From Siphonodentalium dalli (lineage: Eukaryota > Mollusca > Scaphopoda > Gadilida > Siphonodentaliidae): 64,000 nucleotides of DNA. The notes below the pieces were generated by a model that was not told the DNA's origin, did not search any database, and saw only the letters and a list, made by a program, of their open reading frames with translations. The position numbers and the translations under genes are program-made. The DNA lies in the NCBI GenBank assembly GCA_032622095.1, contig CP136068.1, positions 161,219,465 to 161,283,464 on the forward strand, read 5' to 3'. Below, piece after piece: positions 32,483 to 44,955 of the stretch (position 1 is its first letter; every line of letters begins with the position of its first letter).

Positions 32483-35400
32483 TTTATTTCGGCCAATTTG
32501 GCCGGTTACTTCATGTGAGTTTTTCATCTGACGTGTGTGTCGGAATAATGATGTGGAGGATTTATGTAAATGTTAGCCCAAACTAGATTTCCAAGTAACG
32601 ATGGTTTTGTTGTTTATTTTGAGGAATAATACCGCGTCAGATGAATTCAGCCCAAATATGTTAACAGTTGTCGTGTAAAACATTCGGCAGTAAGTTAGCG
32701 TTATTTAGTATTTGTGGATGTCCTTTAACATGGGGAAAATAGACTACTGCGCTTGAACGAGCATGTGAATTGTCGTTTTTAATGTATAGCAACTTTATAA
32801 TCAATAACAGAGGCATATTCTGTCAAATAAGGTCGCTCTATTTACGATACCAATTGGGGAACTTTGTGAATTAAATTACGCGTAAACTTAACCTGCTGCA
32901 AATAGAAAAGATGTCGGAATCGGCGTACTCGCCTCAGGGCTAACTCGCCCCAATCGGCGAGTGCCAACTCGGAATAAAAGGCCAACTCGGAATAAAAGAT
33001 GCATACGGGGTGTTATATGGCGTTTGGTCCGTTGTTTCTCAATGAATATTATTGAAATTTGGTGTATATGTCCGGGCTGGGACATGGAATACAACAACGT
33101 TTGAATTGTTTTTAAATTTACAAATTTGTTGATTTTATTCATTTTGTTTTCGTTCTGAAACACACTATAAAGTGTATATAATATAATAACGAACACGAGA
33201 CATACATAATTTATAAACTGTTAACAAAAGATATCAAATTCAATACATGACAAAGATGACTCAGTGGAGTTTATAAAGTGAACATAAAAACATTGAGGTA
33301 AGAATCTTTTTAAGGAATGCAACTTTATTTAATGATAATAAACACATAAATTAAAATAACAAACATGAGACATACATGATTTATAAACTGTTAACAAAAG
33401 ATATCAAACTCAATACATGACAAAGATGACTCAGTGAAGTTTATAAAGTGAACATAAAAATATTACGGTAAAAATCTTTTTAGGCATTACTAAACCGTTT
33501 AGCACAGTCCACTTCACTCATCCGATCATCACTAAACTTCATATTTATCTTGATATTGATCTATCAGATGAGAGCTATCAAATATTTTTTTTAATTTTAT
33601 AGGAAAAAATGGTCGCCAGCGGCCATATTGCATTTATGTTATATGTTATCGCGTCATGTCGATATCTAGTATTAGTTAGAAATTTCACCTTTCCAGATTC
33701 ATAATTGCTCCATTGACTGTAACAGATGGAATTATTCCCCTCTTCGGATAGAGTGTCACTGAAACTTTATTTTGTCAGACTGTCTGTATAGTCACTGATT
33801 ATATATGGCAATAATCTGTAATAAGATGTAGCACTATTTTATTTTATATTTACATGCAGTGCTGTTTTTATACAACAATTCTAATCCCCCCTATATATCA
33901 TCATGTGATCGGCCATACATCGCGCGAGGACCTGGTTGAATTAAGGGGGGTTTTATGGATAACTTCTGTCCTCAAGCTAGATTATACTTATGACATTTAA
34001 TGGCATGTTTCTAACGTGGAGGGTTAGATATGCTTGAGACACCAAAACTCTTCAATTCACACCAAGTTATCATCTGTCATATTCGGATATTAGAACCCAT
34101 AGCCATGATATATGGTTTATTTTGTGTATACTAGTAATATTGTTATTTTCAGTACCTTTATATACCAGTACTGTGTATAACAATGCATATAAATTAATCC
34201 ATTTATACATGTATATTGATTCAACGGATTCAGTGGTTTCGTCCATAAGTCTATCAAATATGCGGGGAAAACATGGCCACAAGCAGTACACCCTGTTAAA
34301 TTTCGAATTTGAATCAATTGGCGCACCCTGCAGCCAGCTTTTATTGGAGAACTTTTTCTCACGTGGATAGTTTGGGTCACCGCTAGATGTGAGCCATGTT
34401 TTGTTCTCAAGCTGTCCTTGTGAAGACATCACTGCCAGCGGTGATCTGGAATTTTACTATTTTTATGGCTAAATAATTTGGTTGATCCTACAGACGACAC
34501 CCCTTGTCCGATCGTCACCATATTCCACAATGATCTTCTGGATAACCAGGGTTAGAGTAATATAATTTTCCCGAATTTCGTTAAAAAACATTACCACAGG
34601 CAGCAATTTGGTATCTTACTGTTTGATCCTCTTTTGCGTGACTGAATTGTTTAGCAACTGTACAGTCATATCCCTCATCTGATAATCACCACACTTTATA
34701 TTGATCTTCGGGCTCACAACTAGATGGGAGCTATCGAATGCTTTGAATTTTTTTGGAAAACATTGTCGCCAGCAGTCATCTTCTATTTTGGTTTTTATAT
34801 ACATGTATATCTCTTCATTCGGATAGTCAGTATTACGTAGGTACTTCAACTTTCCGCATTCCTGTCATCATTTGAAATATAAAAATTTACCTGATACCAT
34901 GCACCCTTCAAAATTTGTTTCGTAGTATCTATTTTAATGACCCGTATGGTAATATTGATACAGATATATTTGTCAAACATTTCTTTGTACAATATACAGG
35001 TATTTAGTTTGTAACTAAATCTAGAAATATATAATAGTAGCTGGTGGACCCTACTTCGTCCGGGATGTTCCCCTCTGATTTTCTGAGAATTGCGCGATTT
35101 AACCTTGAATTGACCATTTTAAAGGTGAACGTCATGTCGGGTCACGATTTGACCCGTCCAAAACACTCCCCGGACAAAAGTCACGACAAAAATACCCGTC
35201 GAAATCCGCCCGGCTTTACCCGATTTGACCTTGAATTGACAATTTTTAATGTCAAGATCAGGTCAGGGTCATAATTTGACCCACCCGAAACACTCCTAGG
35301 ACAAAAGTAACAGTAGGTATTATATTTCGCTGAAATACTTCCGTTTTACCAGATTTGACCTTGAATTGATCTTTTTGAATGTCAAAGTCAGGTCGGGATC

Positions 35401-35767
35401 AAGATTTGACCCGTCCAAATAGTCCAGAAACATGCCTACATCAGCACGTTCGAGAACATGGTTTTCCACGTGAAATTGGACCCGTCCATATTGCTCCCGG
35501 GATCGAAGTAGTCCTACACACAATTTTTTAGTCGGATCGGTCAAGGTCCAGAAACATGCCTATGAGCGAGGTCAAGTTGACACGTTAAATACCAAATCCG
35601 AGTCGGATCAGTCGAGCAGTGTTAGAGTCTATAACACATACACACATGCATTCATGCATACACACATACATACAGACAGGTGTTCCAAAATGTATAATCG
35701 ATAGCTACAACAATTCTATGGTAGATAGTTCACGGCCGACCTGATGCATGCATCTTAGTTTTCTTGT
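32483..35767. repeat. Large dispersed repeat L, copy 1
   Basis: The whole segment from TTTATTTCGGCCAATTTGGCC to CATCTTAGTTTTCTTGT is repeated in direct orientation at 46522-50028 with few differences. It contains a ~170-bp tandem pair (33184 and 33356), several degenerate units with TCGCCAGC.GTCAT motifs, and a ~155-bp satellite (35100-35400). Compared with copy 2 it lacks about 230 bp near 35419. Longest frames (about 100 codons, - strand) have stops and no known domain. No LTRs, TIRs or target duplication were identified. Confidence 0.85.
35088..35418. repeat. ~155-bp satellite inside repeat L, copy 1
   Basis: TTTGACCTTGAATTGACNATTTT followed by GTCAAGRTCAGGTCRGG and TTTGACCCGTCCAAAACACTCC recurs three times. 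Copy 2 of repeat L has the same array at 49130-49470. Confidence 0.8.
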
Positions 35768-38734
35768 ATGTTATATCATGCAGATAATTAGTTATTCGAC
35801 AGCTCTCTTATTGTTGGAGATCCGACAGTACTCGTAAGTATGGATATGGGAAGACGACCGCGACTTTCAAGAATACAAATTCTAGTGACATACTACCCTA
35901 TTCCTAATTCATATTTTAGTAGTTCATGATGTGAAAGGTTTCCAATGTAGTTATGTTTTATTTTTTACGATGTCTAATATGATATATTGATGTGATTGTT
36001 CTATGTTATTGTCTGTATCGACGCCTGGTATTGATTATTGTTCAGACAAAATAGTACATAGCCGCTTTCACTTCAATTACTATATAATATTATGCAATTG
36101 AATTCAAATGTATTGTTGTTGAAACCAATATAATTATATAACATAACCAGATGGAACAAATGATAACTAAAACAAACATATAGTCGATGAACAAGTGCCA
36201 ACATAGATTTGAAACATACATTTGGATGGTTCAACAAAATGTTTTGAGCTGATAGACCATAAACTAGTATTGTTTGCACATGAAATATGTTTTTAGCCAG
36301 TTAATCTAACATTATGGATCAGAAAGCCATATTTTGGCAGAATATGAACGGCAACATTCATAGAACATTCATCTTTACTAAAACTAGCGGGGGGGGGGTG
36401 ATACCCTCATACAGGCAAATTACGATAGCATCGCTGCAGGTGGAACTACATAGTTTTACTGCTCACGGAGTTAGTTGTATTATTATTCAGACATATCCAC
36501 TGTGAAGACATTACTGGGTTTTCAGCCACAAGCAATAAATCCCAGTTTAATATTGCCTCACCCACTTAAGGGTCAGACGCATGTATTGCCAAAATGTCCT
36601 GGTATTTCAAAATAGAGTTTCTCAAAATCTGGGGAATTTCTTTCTGGCATTCGGTACAATCGATTATTGTGAACAAATATTTAAGAACCATCGACCCGTT
36701 GGAAATTATAACCTATTTTACTTAAATTTTAGGGCATGAACAATAATTAAGATTTCATTGTTTTCCGGTACCAAGAACTTCTTTGGTAAACATTTGTTTT
36801 GAAACTGAAATTCATATATCCGAGGTGCCATATCTTAAGATTGTGATACCTAATTATACTTGATTCGTGAAATGTAATGATCATTTAATTTAGAAAGGCA
36901 ACTACCCATAAATAATGTTCATTATTTGAGAACGTTGATGTCATTCCTGTTGATCAGCAAAGACAAGAGATGACATGAGTTCTGAGTCATGGGTTCATAA
37001 CCATATTAAACATGACCATATATCTCTTACGACATTGAATAATTCCAGGTTATTGCTTCTCGGTTGAGTGGACCATACTTCATATCGACATTTGTTTCAA
37101 TTGGGTTGGAATATTTGTGGTTGTGTTATTTTTCATTATAATTTATGGGAGTAATAGATGTTATTATGCAATTCAAACTTTAACTCAACATTATGATACA
37201 AATGAAGCCTCCTCTCATAGCACCAAGACAATAAGCTATTTGATGAGTGTAGTTTTGTGTGAAATTATTAATTATTCTATCAGTTATGGTGCCAAAAGGG
37301 TCAACCAATTATATGTTAAACCTCTAAAATGTATTAACTTCCATTGTTTTTATCGACTTTTAATAATTGTTCAGATTATATATACAACGAAGCTGGTGAT
37401 ATGAGATATGACATTCACGATTTTTCGCCTGATATATCCAGAAAATGTCTTTGTTGAAAATCTTTTGCCATTTTGGCTGGATTTATGAAACACGTGCATC
37501 TTCCCCTTAATCTACTTGTTATTAAATGTTGTGTGTTTTGCTTTGATTGTTGTGTTATTAGTTACCATTGAAGAAATGTATATTAGCTTAATATATGAAA
37601 AATTGTTCAACGTTTGACTTTCAATAAAAACATGACATGATTGTATTAATACAATGTATACTGGATCCACACGATTTACCAGCATTGACTAAAGTGTACA
37701 GTGTCCCAAAATTTGACCATGAATGCGAAGTTATTTAATGTTTTGTTAGGTTGCCCGATAGGAATATAATTATGAAACCCATTCAGGGAAAGAAAAATAT
37801 AGTGCATTTTTTTGGACAATAATGTTGGCATCCGTTGTATTCCGTGGGATTTATAATTCATATAACATTTAGGTTAGATTAAACGTTTTACGGTGTGATT
37901 CACTGACATAAATCCTGGTGCTGAGAGACGATCTGTGAATAGTGTGGGCACCATTAACAACCATTTGGAGATACTGGGAGTCAGTTCAAGTTTATGCGTA
38001 TATAAAATGTACAAAAATAAACGACACACAATGTTTTTTTTCAACATGGATCCGTTTCTTGACACTGAAGTTAAACAGTTGATTTCCCTTGTTCCATAGA
38101 TGTTAATACGGAATGGTGGAGCGCGTATGAAAGTATGGACGTTGAACGCAAGCTATGCTGTCAAGTATAAATCGGCAAAGATATTATTTTTGTGTCAAAT
38201 TGTACTAATCTACATATAAAAACCGATAACATCCGTTTCTAGGGAATTATATTGTTCAATAATATGTCCAAGATAGTTCTGACGGATCCAGTCTAAATGA
38301 GTATTTCCCAAATACTAAAACGTGAGTTACTGAATATTTGCTTAATAGCCATTGGGCAGTTAGGTGGCGAATGTTACGCACGCGAAGCATTTGTATCTAC
38401 TGAAGGGAATGAGGAAGGACTGCTAAGGTATCATGTTGATAACAAACTAGCAGTCATTATACATTCAGCTTCAACAAGTGTTACTCATACCCGCGATACA
38501 GAATATATGTTGTATGTGCTCTAAACGTGAAGACATTGATTATATGTATTGCAATATAATTAAACTTATATTTTTCTCTCTCATTTCTCTCGCCATTTGT
38601 TTGGAATTTTCTAGATTAAAAACTTTTTTCAGAACAACGAGTTGTTATTCAATACAGTTCATGTTTATTCCAACCAGTTAAAACATAAACCATAGTTCGT
38701 GCTTTTACTAGATGGTCATTTTCGTAAAGACCCA
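35768..38734. other. 3-kb non-coding stretch
   Basis: No exon, repeat family or RNA gene recognised. A (G)10 run lies near 36389. Frames of 60-95 codons here are hydrophobic, AT-driven and unsupported. Confidence 0.4.
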
Positions 38735-39160
38735 AGTGGGCCGAAAACGATTTGGATCGAGCTTGAGAGAGTGAGTCGAAAAGTGGTGCAAACGCCGCCC
38801 AGGTCGAAAAACATTGGGATTTGGGGTGAATGACATTTGGAACGTAATGTGATCTGGGACGAAAAATTGGGCCCAAATTTGTTTGTGTCGAAACTGAAAA
38901 AAATGGGTTGGAAATAGGGATAGTCGGGAAATTGACGGGATAACTCAAGAATCGTTCTTAGTTAGCATCTCAGTCAAACATTTTGGGGCGAAAACGTTGG
39001 GTCAGGTTTGAACAAGTGGGTCGAAAAGTGGTCCGAGTGGTTAGGGTTGGGGAAAATAACTGTTGGAACGTACTTAGTGGTGTGGAACGAAAATGTTTCC
39101 GGGATAACTCCAGAATCATCCATAGCCACCTCGGCCAAAAACGTTAGTTAGAGTTGTGGT
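38735..39160 (+). repeat. GTCGAAAAGTGG satellite, two degenerate units
   Basis: Landmarks GAGTCGAAAAGTGGTGC / GGGTCGAAAAGTGGTCCG and GGGATAACTC...AGAATC recur about 250 bp apart. The reverse complement of the same satellite lies at 51261-51880. It is followed by a short GGTTATGG run (39150-39195). Confidence 0.7.
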
Positions 39161-39234
39161 TTGGTTATTGTTAGGGTTATGGTTATGGTTATAGACAGGT
39201 ACAGCTAAAAAATTATGGAACGTTTTTTTTGGTC

Positions 39235-40420
39235 AAACTTTTCTTTCGTGATTATTATACTGAGGGTCATACTAATTAAAATGAAGCTTGGAGCCACCTG
39301 AGAAATCGCCTGAAATCCAAGATGGCCGCCAAAATCCAAAATGGACGCCATTGCATCAGAATAAATAGGAAGTTGGTCTACTGAGAGGTATGTATACAGC
39401 TCACTGACTTCAAAATATTGTTTTCTTTGGTGATTATCATACTAGGGACCATACTTAACAAATTGGACATTGAGATCACCTTGGTGACGTCTAAAAATCC
39501 AAAATGGCCGCCAAAATCCAAGATGGACGGCAAACTTTCTCAGAACCAATAGCGTGTAGACTTAGTGAATGACAAGTATACATCCCAAATACGTCAAATT
39601 ATTGTTTTATTTGATTATAATTATACTATCCATAATGAACAAAATGAGCGATGGTACCACCTGGTTAACTTTTCAAGATGGCCGCCAAAATCAAAGATGG
39701 CCGCCAAATGTTCTCAAAATCAATAGCATGTAGGCTTAGTGAACGGTATGTATACACCAAAGCCGTCAAACTATTGTTTTCTTTGCTGGTTATTATAATA
39801 GGGTCCATAAATAAAACAAATTATCCAAAGTACCACCTGAGTAACCATCCAAGATGGCCATTAAAATCCAATATGGCCGCCGAAATCCAAGATGGAGGCC
39901 AAAATGTCTCGGAATCAATTGTGTCGGCTAAGTGAACGGTACGTATACATCACAAAGACGTCAAACTATTGTTTTCTTTGATAATTATTAAATCGCTGTC
40001 CATAATGAACAAAATGAGCGACGGTACCACCTGGTTAACTATCCAAGATGGCCGCCAAATTCCAAGATGGCCGCCAAAATTTCTCAGAATTAATAGAATG
40101 TACAGTAATTCCCAAAGTAATTGACCACTTCACCACAGCAGAATTATGGGTAATTTTTCAGGATTTAGTAGGAAATATGGCTTGTTGCCATTCATCGGAA
40201 AGCTCTCTGCTGTGGTTAAGTGGTCAATTACTTTGGGCATTACTGTAGGCTTAGTGAACGGTATGTAAAACTATTATTTTCTTTGCGGGTTATTATAATA
40301 GGGTCCTTACATATAAACAAATGATCCACAGTACCACATGGCACATAAGTATATAAACCATCCAAAATGGCCATTAAAATTCATTTGTCTGCCATATTCC
40401 TCAGAATGTATACAACTCAG
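39235..40420 (+). repeat. ~180-bp satellite with paired AAGATGGCCGCC motifs
   Basis: Six units share ATTGTTTTCTTTG, an AGGGTCCATA-like segment, and usually two AAGATGGCCGCC-type motifs spaced 19 bp apart. Landmarks recur at about 39418, 39600, 39773, 39971 and 40271. The fifth unit is interrupted by the MITE at 40103. Confidence 0.8.
40103..40245. mobile_element. 143-bp MITE with TA target duplication
   Basis: The terminal inverted repeats of about 40 bp begin CAGTAATTCCCAAAGTAATT on the left and CAGTAATGCCCAAAGTAATT on the right, with two mismatches overall. They are flanked by TA at 40101-40102 and 40246-40247. The sister satellite unit at 39731 has a single TA at the same site (GCATG-TA-GGCTTAG), which is the empty site. 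TA duplication points to a Tc1/mariner-type mobiliser. Confidence 0.9.
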
Positions 40421-40869
40421 TTTTCATTCAGTCATACTCAAGCCTCATCATCCTCAGTATTATGTTGTTATTCACTTATTATATTACTTATATCCATTAC
40501 CATATATATGATTGCACATTTCCAATGTGTGTGGTATTATTTGTAAGTATTATTATTTTATGATTATTGGTTATTGCATACGAAACATTTACTATTTTTT
40601 TAAATTGTTATGAATCAGCCGGTTTCAATTATAATGTATATGAAATATGTGCGAGATGTGTAATAATAATAGAAGCACACGTATGTTGAAATTAGTTAGA
40701 AATTACCACACTCAAGTAAGTTGCACAATTTTACCACTCAAGACTTTTGGACCTTGCTCTCATCTGGTAATTTCTAACTTATCTCAAAATAAGCGTAGTT
40801 CTATACGTCAATATGACTATTGGTATGTAAACGTACATATTATTGTCTGCCCAAGGAATTTGTAATGTG
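40421..40869. other. Spacer downstream of the transposon gene
   Basis: A hairpin GTTAGAAATTACCA...TGGTAATTTCTAAC lies at 40693-40780. It may be a small foldback; no termini of the - strand transposon were identified. Confidence 0.4.
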
Positions 40870-41871
40870 TCAGTCACTCATGCTGTCACTGAAGGATGAT
40901 TCGTCAGACATATCACCAACACTGCATGTTGCAGAAGCAGATTCTCCAGATGATGAGTTTGCGACGAGTTCGTCAGACGCACTGGTGGAAACTTCAACAG
41001 GACAAGACAGTTTTAGTTTAATCGGAGAAGCACGCGAGTTCTTTCGCCTTTTCTTCGGTAGCATAGTTGGCTGTTCAGTCTCATCGGCATCCGCTTCATA
41101 TCCGTCTTTTACCACGTTGTTTTGACCAGTTGAATCTCTGCGTGTGAGGCTTGGTGGAAACTGAGAGCTCATGAACCAAACAGGAATTATGTGGTCATCC
41201 TCCTCTTTCCATCCTCTGTTTGCAACAGATGGGTAGATGATATTCTGGGATAAGCACTGCCGCCATATGAAGCACTGGAGATCGCTACGCTTAAGGTGTT
41301 CGACTGCACTGTACTTATCTGGACACAAACTTGCACTTGATTTAGTTTTCTGCTTTTCATACATCCTAACGCGTGTTGCGACAAAATCTTCTCCAGAACG
41401 CCCACTGTACATAACGGTTTGCATGAAGACCTTGGCTTCTTCAATTTTCAGCACTGAAGACAATGATGTTCCATGTTGTTTCAGAAGGCTGGTTTGATCT
41501 TTTTTGAGCATTTTCCTGAGTGGTTTTATTTTTCCTACGCCATACGGGAATGATGTTGTATCACATCTGGTGATACTGTGATATGCTGGCAGAATATCAC
41601 ACACGTCATCACCCAAGTGATCGCAGATCGCGGATATGTCAATACATCTCGTATGGTCAATCTTCATAATCCATTTGTATGCAGGCTTTGTCTGTGCATA
41701 TGCATGACACAACAGAACGAGAACGTCTGTGCCCGCCGCTCGAACCACAACATGACCTGGCATCTTGGAAGCTATCAACACCAATTGAGTATCGGCTTCT
41801 TGATGATTACAATCTTCCTGACGTTGTATGTCATCTGAAGTAATTCGCCATGTCTCGTTCTCCTTTGTCAC
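40870..41871 (-). pseudogene. C-terminal XPG/FEN1-like nuclease domain of the transposon protein
   Basis: A 333-codon open frame, the longest in the window. NHQEADTQLVLIA (about residue 22), AAGTDVLVLL (about 45) and ITRCDTTSFPYGVGKIKPL (about 100) place acidic residues as in PIN/FEN1 nucleases, where a CDY...GxGxK motif is typical. After a linker, FIWRQCLSQNIIYPSVANRG and WFMSSQFPPSL resemble the C-terminal segment of the same invertebrate protein family. A Lys/Arg patch (PKKRRKNSR) could be a nuclear signal, and the tail is Ser/Asp-rich. The frame is intact but detached from the upstream parts, so the gene as a whole is broken. Confidence 0.6.
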
Positions 41872-42031
41872 AACCAGGGGAGTTTTGAGATATTTCTTAA
41901 TTTCTTCGGATTTGAACAGCTCAAGCAGGTAAGATATAAGCTCCGTCTTATTGTCACCGTTGCTTAGGAAGCCATCTCATTCTCTCCCGCTTGGCTTCTG
42001 TTGATTTCCACTGCTTATGTGAATTCTTCTG

Positions 42032-42427
42032 CTAGCAGCCCCTCTCCGTCGTTGTGTCAGTTGCTTCGTTGTCGTAGTACAATACGAATCGAAGGTCCAC
42101 CTCTTCAGTAATCTGTAGGATGCGGTCCATATAGAATTTGACTGGTATGGCAGGCAAATAATCGATCTTGCAGCGTGGAGTGTTGTTTTTTGGTGTGGTG
42201 TTCTTCGTGAAATTTGTCCATGATCCTACTGAGTCTAGAGTATCAATGTCAGTATTCCCATTTGATAACACACAGCGATCACCCTCTGAATTAAGTAGCA
42301 CCCAAGCGAAGTCACGTCTGAAGCATTCGTTGATAAATTGGGATTCTTTCATTGAGTCGAGGAACTCAGGTATCGCTGGAGGATCTGCTCGTTTCTTTGG
42401 AATTTTATACGAGCCATAGTCTATACT
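42032..42427 (-). pseudogene. Transposon protein middle segment, after an in-frame TAG
   Basis: This segment continues the frame of the 42428-43183 block past one TAG: SIDYGSYKIPKKRADPPAIP, then MKESQFINECFRRDFAWVLL and PAIPVKFYMDRILQITEE. It ends at a second TAG after TTTERGC. The single-base nature of the stop suggests recent inactivation or a sequencing error. Confidence 0.55.
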
Positions 42428-43183
42428 CTACTGTGGAATATCACATCTTACACCTGGTGTGTCATCACTTTCGTTTTTCTTAACAGTCACATTCCCGCCC
42501 ACCCCCGTCGTCTGGAATATTGTACCTGTTGTGTGATGTGTTGTGTGGGCCCCGGTTAGAGTTTGCTGCCGATCATCAGAATTATCGAATGTCACATGAA
42601 TTCCACCGCCTTTCACAATCCCAGATGGAACGATAGACGATTGAACACTGACACATTTTGCCCAAGAGTTAGTAAGTAGTCTGATATCACAATATGATAC
42701 ACCCATGCCACTACGGTGTAACAGAATAGAGGATTCTTTACTCCCGGAGACCCGATGAAGCGTCAAACTTAGAGCAGTGTTGACGGCAGGTCGCTCACCA
42801 GATATAATCATTTCCCAACTCTGGCTTATAGCTGACAGTTTCTCGGCCTGAATTTTGCTGGGAGCTTGAACATAACCTGATGTGTGCAATTTTCGGTTAG
42901 GATTAACTGACCAGGAAATTGCATTGAAAATGCAACTAAGTGGACCACGATTTTCCAAACTTTCCAAGAATTCAGCAGGCGTTGGTGGCCATTTCTGAGA
43001 ATCGCGACATGATACTTTTCGTCGGACCAGTTTGGCGAATGATTTCACGAGATCATCCTCACGCATACCGCGCCCTCTTAACATCGCTGCAGAATATTCT
43101 AATGGGATCACGTCACTCGAGTAAACAACAAGATTTCTTCCAATTTTGTAGAAATCAATGAGCTCACCAAATTTATCAGACAA
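42428..43183 (-). pseudogene. Transposon protein conserved middle segment
   Basis: About 250 residues. VYSSDVIPLEYSAAMLRGRG, ALSLTLHRVSGSKESSILL, SYCDIRLLTNSWAK and IHVTFDNSDDRQQTLTG followed by HTTHHTTGTIFQ are hallmark stretches of a protein family seen in many cnidarian and molluscan genomes next to the EADT/TDVLVLL domain. No catalytic assignment can be made. There is no upstream Met; the frame joins the N-terminal block by a frameshift. Confidence 0.6.
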
Positions 43184-43199
43184 TGTTTCAGACTTATAT

Positions 43200-43861
43200 C
43201 AAGACGTTTGGCAGCATCGTGCAGTATATCGCTCCCGTTTTTAATTATATCGGACATTCGTTCTGTGATTTTTTCTGCAGACCCCTGCTCGGAACATCGC
43301 GCGAGACCACCGTCGTTGAAAGGTCTTTCATCGTGACAGGTGTGTTGGTTGCAAACAAATCTTTTCTCTGGATGGATCTCTCTTGGCTTTGGACGGTGTG
43401 TCCCTATCAGCAGTTATATCTGAAGCGGGCGTCTCGGTTGGCAATTCTGCACAAGCTTTAACTGCTGGGCTTCCTTCCTTTTTAGTCTATTTCTGAACGA
43501 TATTCGACAGGACTGGTGGGCATAGACATCATGTTCTTCTTTAGAATGGAATCTTGTGCTCACTTTCTTGAAGCTGATGTACGGTGCATCTTGACAGAGA
43601 ATGTCACTCAACGCAGCCCATCTGACACAAAGCAATTGTATCGATTCAAGTTTATCAGGTAGCAAAATAGAATTGTCCCTTTCTTTTGAATTACTGAATG
43701 CCTCATCACATAGAATGCACCTATCGCCGCCAGCAACTCGGACAGATAGGAATGGCCGCTTGTCTGCACTGAAAGACACAAAGGGTTGTGTGCCAGTGGG
43801 TTCATCAATAGATGAGTTTGGAACTTGTAACGGAACTTGAAGAAAACTTGAAGTGGAACAC
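43200..43861 (-). pseudogene. Transposon protein N-terminal zinc-binding segment
   Basis: From 43861 the frame reads SSIDEPTGTQPF, then DRCILCDEAFSNS, LCVRWAALSDILCQDAPYI, and VYAHQSCRISFRNRLKRKEA to a stop at 43414. In another frame RFVCNQHTCHDERPFNDGGL, then KITERMSDIIKNGSDI, continues to about 43200. C-x2-C and H-x3-C pairs suggest zinc fingers at the start of a DNA-binding protein. No start codon is evident; a GTTATTGTTTAG acceptor-like site precedes it. Confidence 0.5.
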
Positions 43862-44162
43862 TAAACAATAACAACAAAGAGCGAACTGTGTGCATGAAAC
43901 AAAGCGCAATCATAAACATTACAACTCATCAACGTAATGATAATAATGTCAACGACGAACTTCGAACATCAGATCTAAATACGAAAGCAATGACAACATA
44001 ACAAGACTAAGTCAGAAAATATAAGAAATACAAAATGAATGAACGAGAAAGACAAACGTACCATAACTAGGGGAAACAAACAATGTGCCCGATTAAACTG
44101 AGAAAAAGAACAGTTGATACATCGAACAAGAATAAAAACTTGTTATCATCTTGAACATGCAG
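43862..44162. other. Spacer upstream of the transposon gene
   Basis: AT-rich, no exon or terminal repeat identified. Confidence 0.35.
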
Positions 44163-44510
44163 TTAAAGACACATCATGGACTTTTTCGGTGCGTGAATTT
44201 TAGAAGTTAATACTCAGGTGCCTTGCCAACATGGTGAATATAGCATTCTACTAACATCGCCGAAAATTTCAAAGAAATATACCACTCCATAGAAAACATA
44301 ATCTGAATTACGCCCAACTGTAAATATTTACATCTCGATTCGGGACGCAACTATCGGCCAAGACAATTGATTTTGCCGCCGAGTCATTGCATTTAATTAA
44401 TAAATCAGAATGACGGTGTATATCATCAATTTGGATTAATATTCATAACAAATAACAATTTGGAAGCACGATTATTCTCAATATTTTCATAGTGTCTCAC
44501 GTCACTTTAA
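44163..44510. mobile_element. TTAA-flanked MITE, family C copy 1
   Basis: Starts TTAAAGACACATCATGGAC and ends CTCACGTCACTTTAA. A second copy lies at 54695-55070, sharing ATTCTACTAACATCGCCGAA, CCACTCCATAGAAAACAT and TCGATTCGGGACGCA. The terminal inverted repeats are short and imperfect (TTAAAG...CTTTAA). Confidence 0.75.
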
Positions 44511-44955
44511 AGCAGGGTTCGCGCTGCCGCTTGCCAAATTTGCCAATGGCAAAAAATATTTTAATTTGGCAACACTTTTGGCCGGTGGGTTTTTAGTTAT
44601 GGGATGTGAACTATCTAGTCACAAAACATCATCGAACGTGGGTTATTTGTTACGTGTACCGAATTACAGACAATACACCTTTCTGTCATAATCAAACTTT
44701 CATCAAATATCTAATCGATGGTTAAAATGTGAGTCAGAAAAAAGTGATGTTCTGTAAATTTTTCATTGAGTCAGTTGTAAGTAATTTGTAACAACGTAAT
44801 TATTAATTTGTTTTTACAGTAACTGTTAATCCTCTCTTTGTCGTTTGGATTATGGACGCAGCAGTCATTGTACCATTCGTATTAATGGCGACATTATATA
44901 TCACGTATTTATGATGTCAGCGTTTTATTACCAGCGAGTAATGGGTTAATCAGCT
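44511..44955. other. Non-coding spacer
   Basis: GCCAAATTTGCCAATGGCAA hairpin-like start; otherwise nothing recognised. Confidence 0.35.

Larger units (their letters stand above)
40870..43861 (-). mobile_element. Decayed large DNA-transposon gene (XPG-nuclease type, Academ-like)
   Basis: Four consecutive - strand blocks read as one protein of roughly 970 residues broken by frameshifts and stops: zinc-binding N-terminus (43861-43200), a conserved middle (43183-42428 and, past a TAG, 42427-42032), and a C-terminal nuclease-like domain (41871-40870). Breaks: a frameshift near 43184-43200, TAG at about 42428, TAG at about 42032, and a frameshift between 42032 and 41871. Large Cys-rich proteins with an XPG/FEN1-like nuclease are reported for Academ transposons; the family name is my inference. 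A TTTAG acceptor-like site precedes the first block. Terminal repeats were not found. Confidence 0.6.

Noticed and set aside
34070..34432. - strand frames of about 120 codons inside repeat L
   Set aside because: Both L copies break them with stops at different places, and the frames overlap in several phases; they look like repeat-derived noise.
32483..35767. Helitron interpretation of repeat L
   Set aside because: No TC start, no CTRR end with hairpin, and no AT insertion signature could be seen at the boundaries.
37117..37404. 95-codon hydrophobic frame
   Set aside because: AT-rich composition produces Ile/Tyr/Leu-rich frames by chance; no splice sites, start context or motifs support it.
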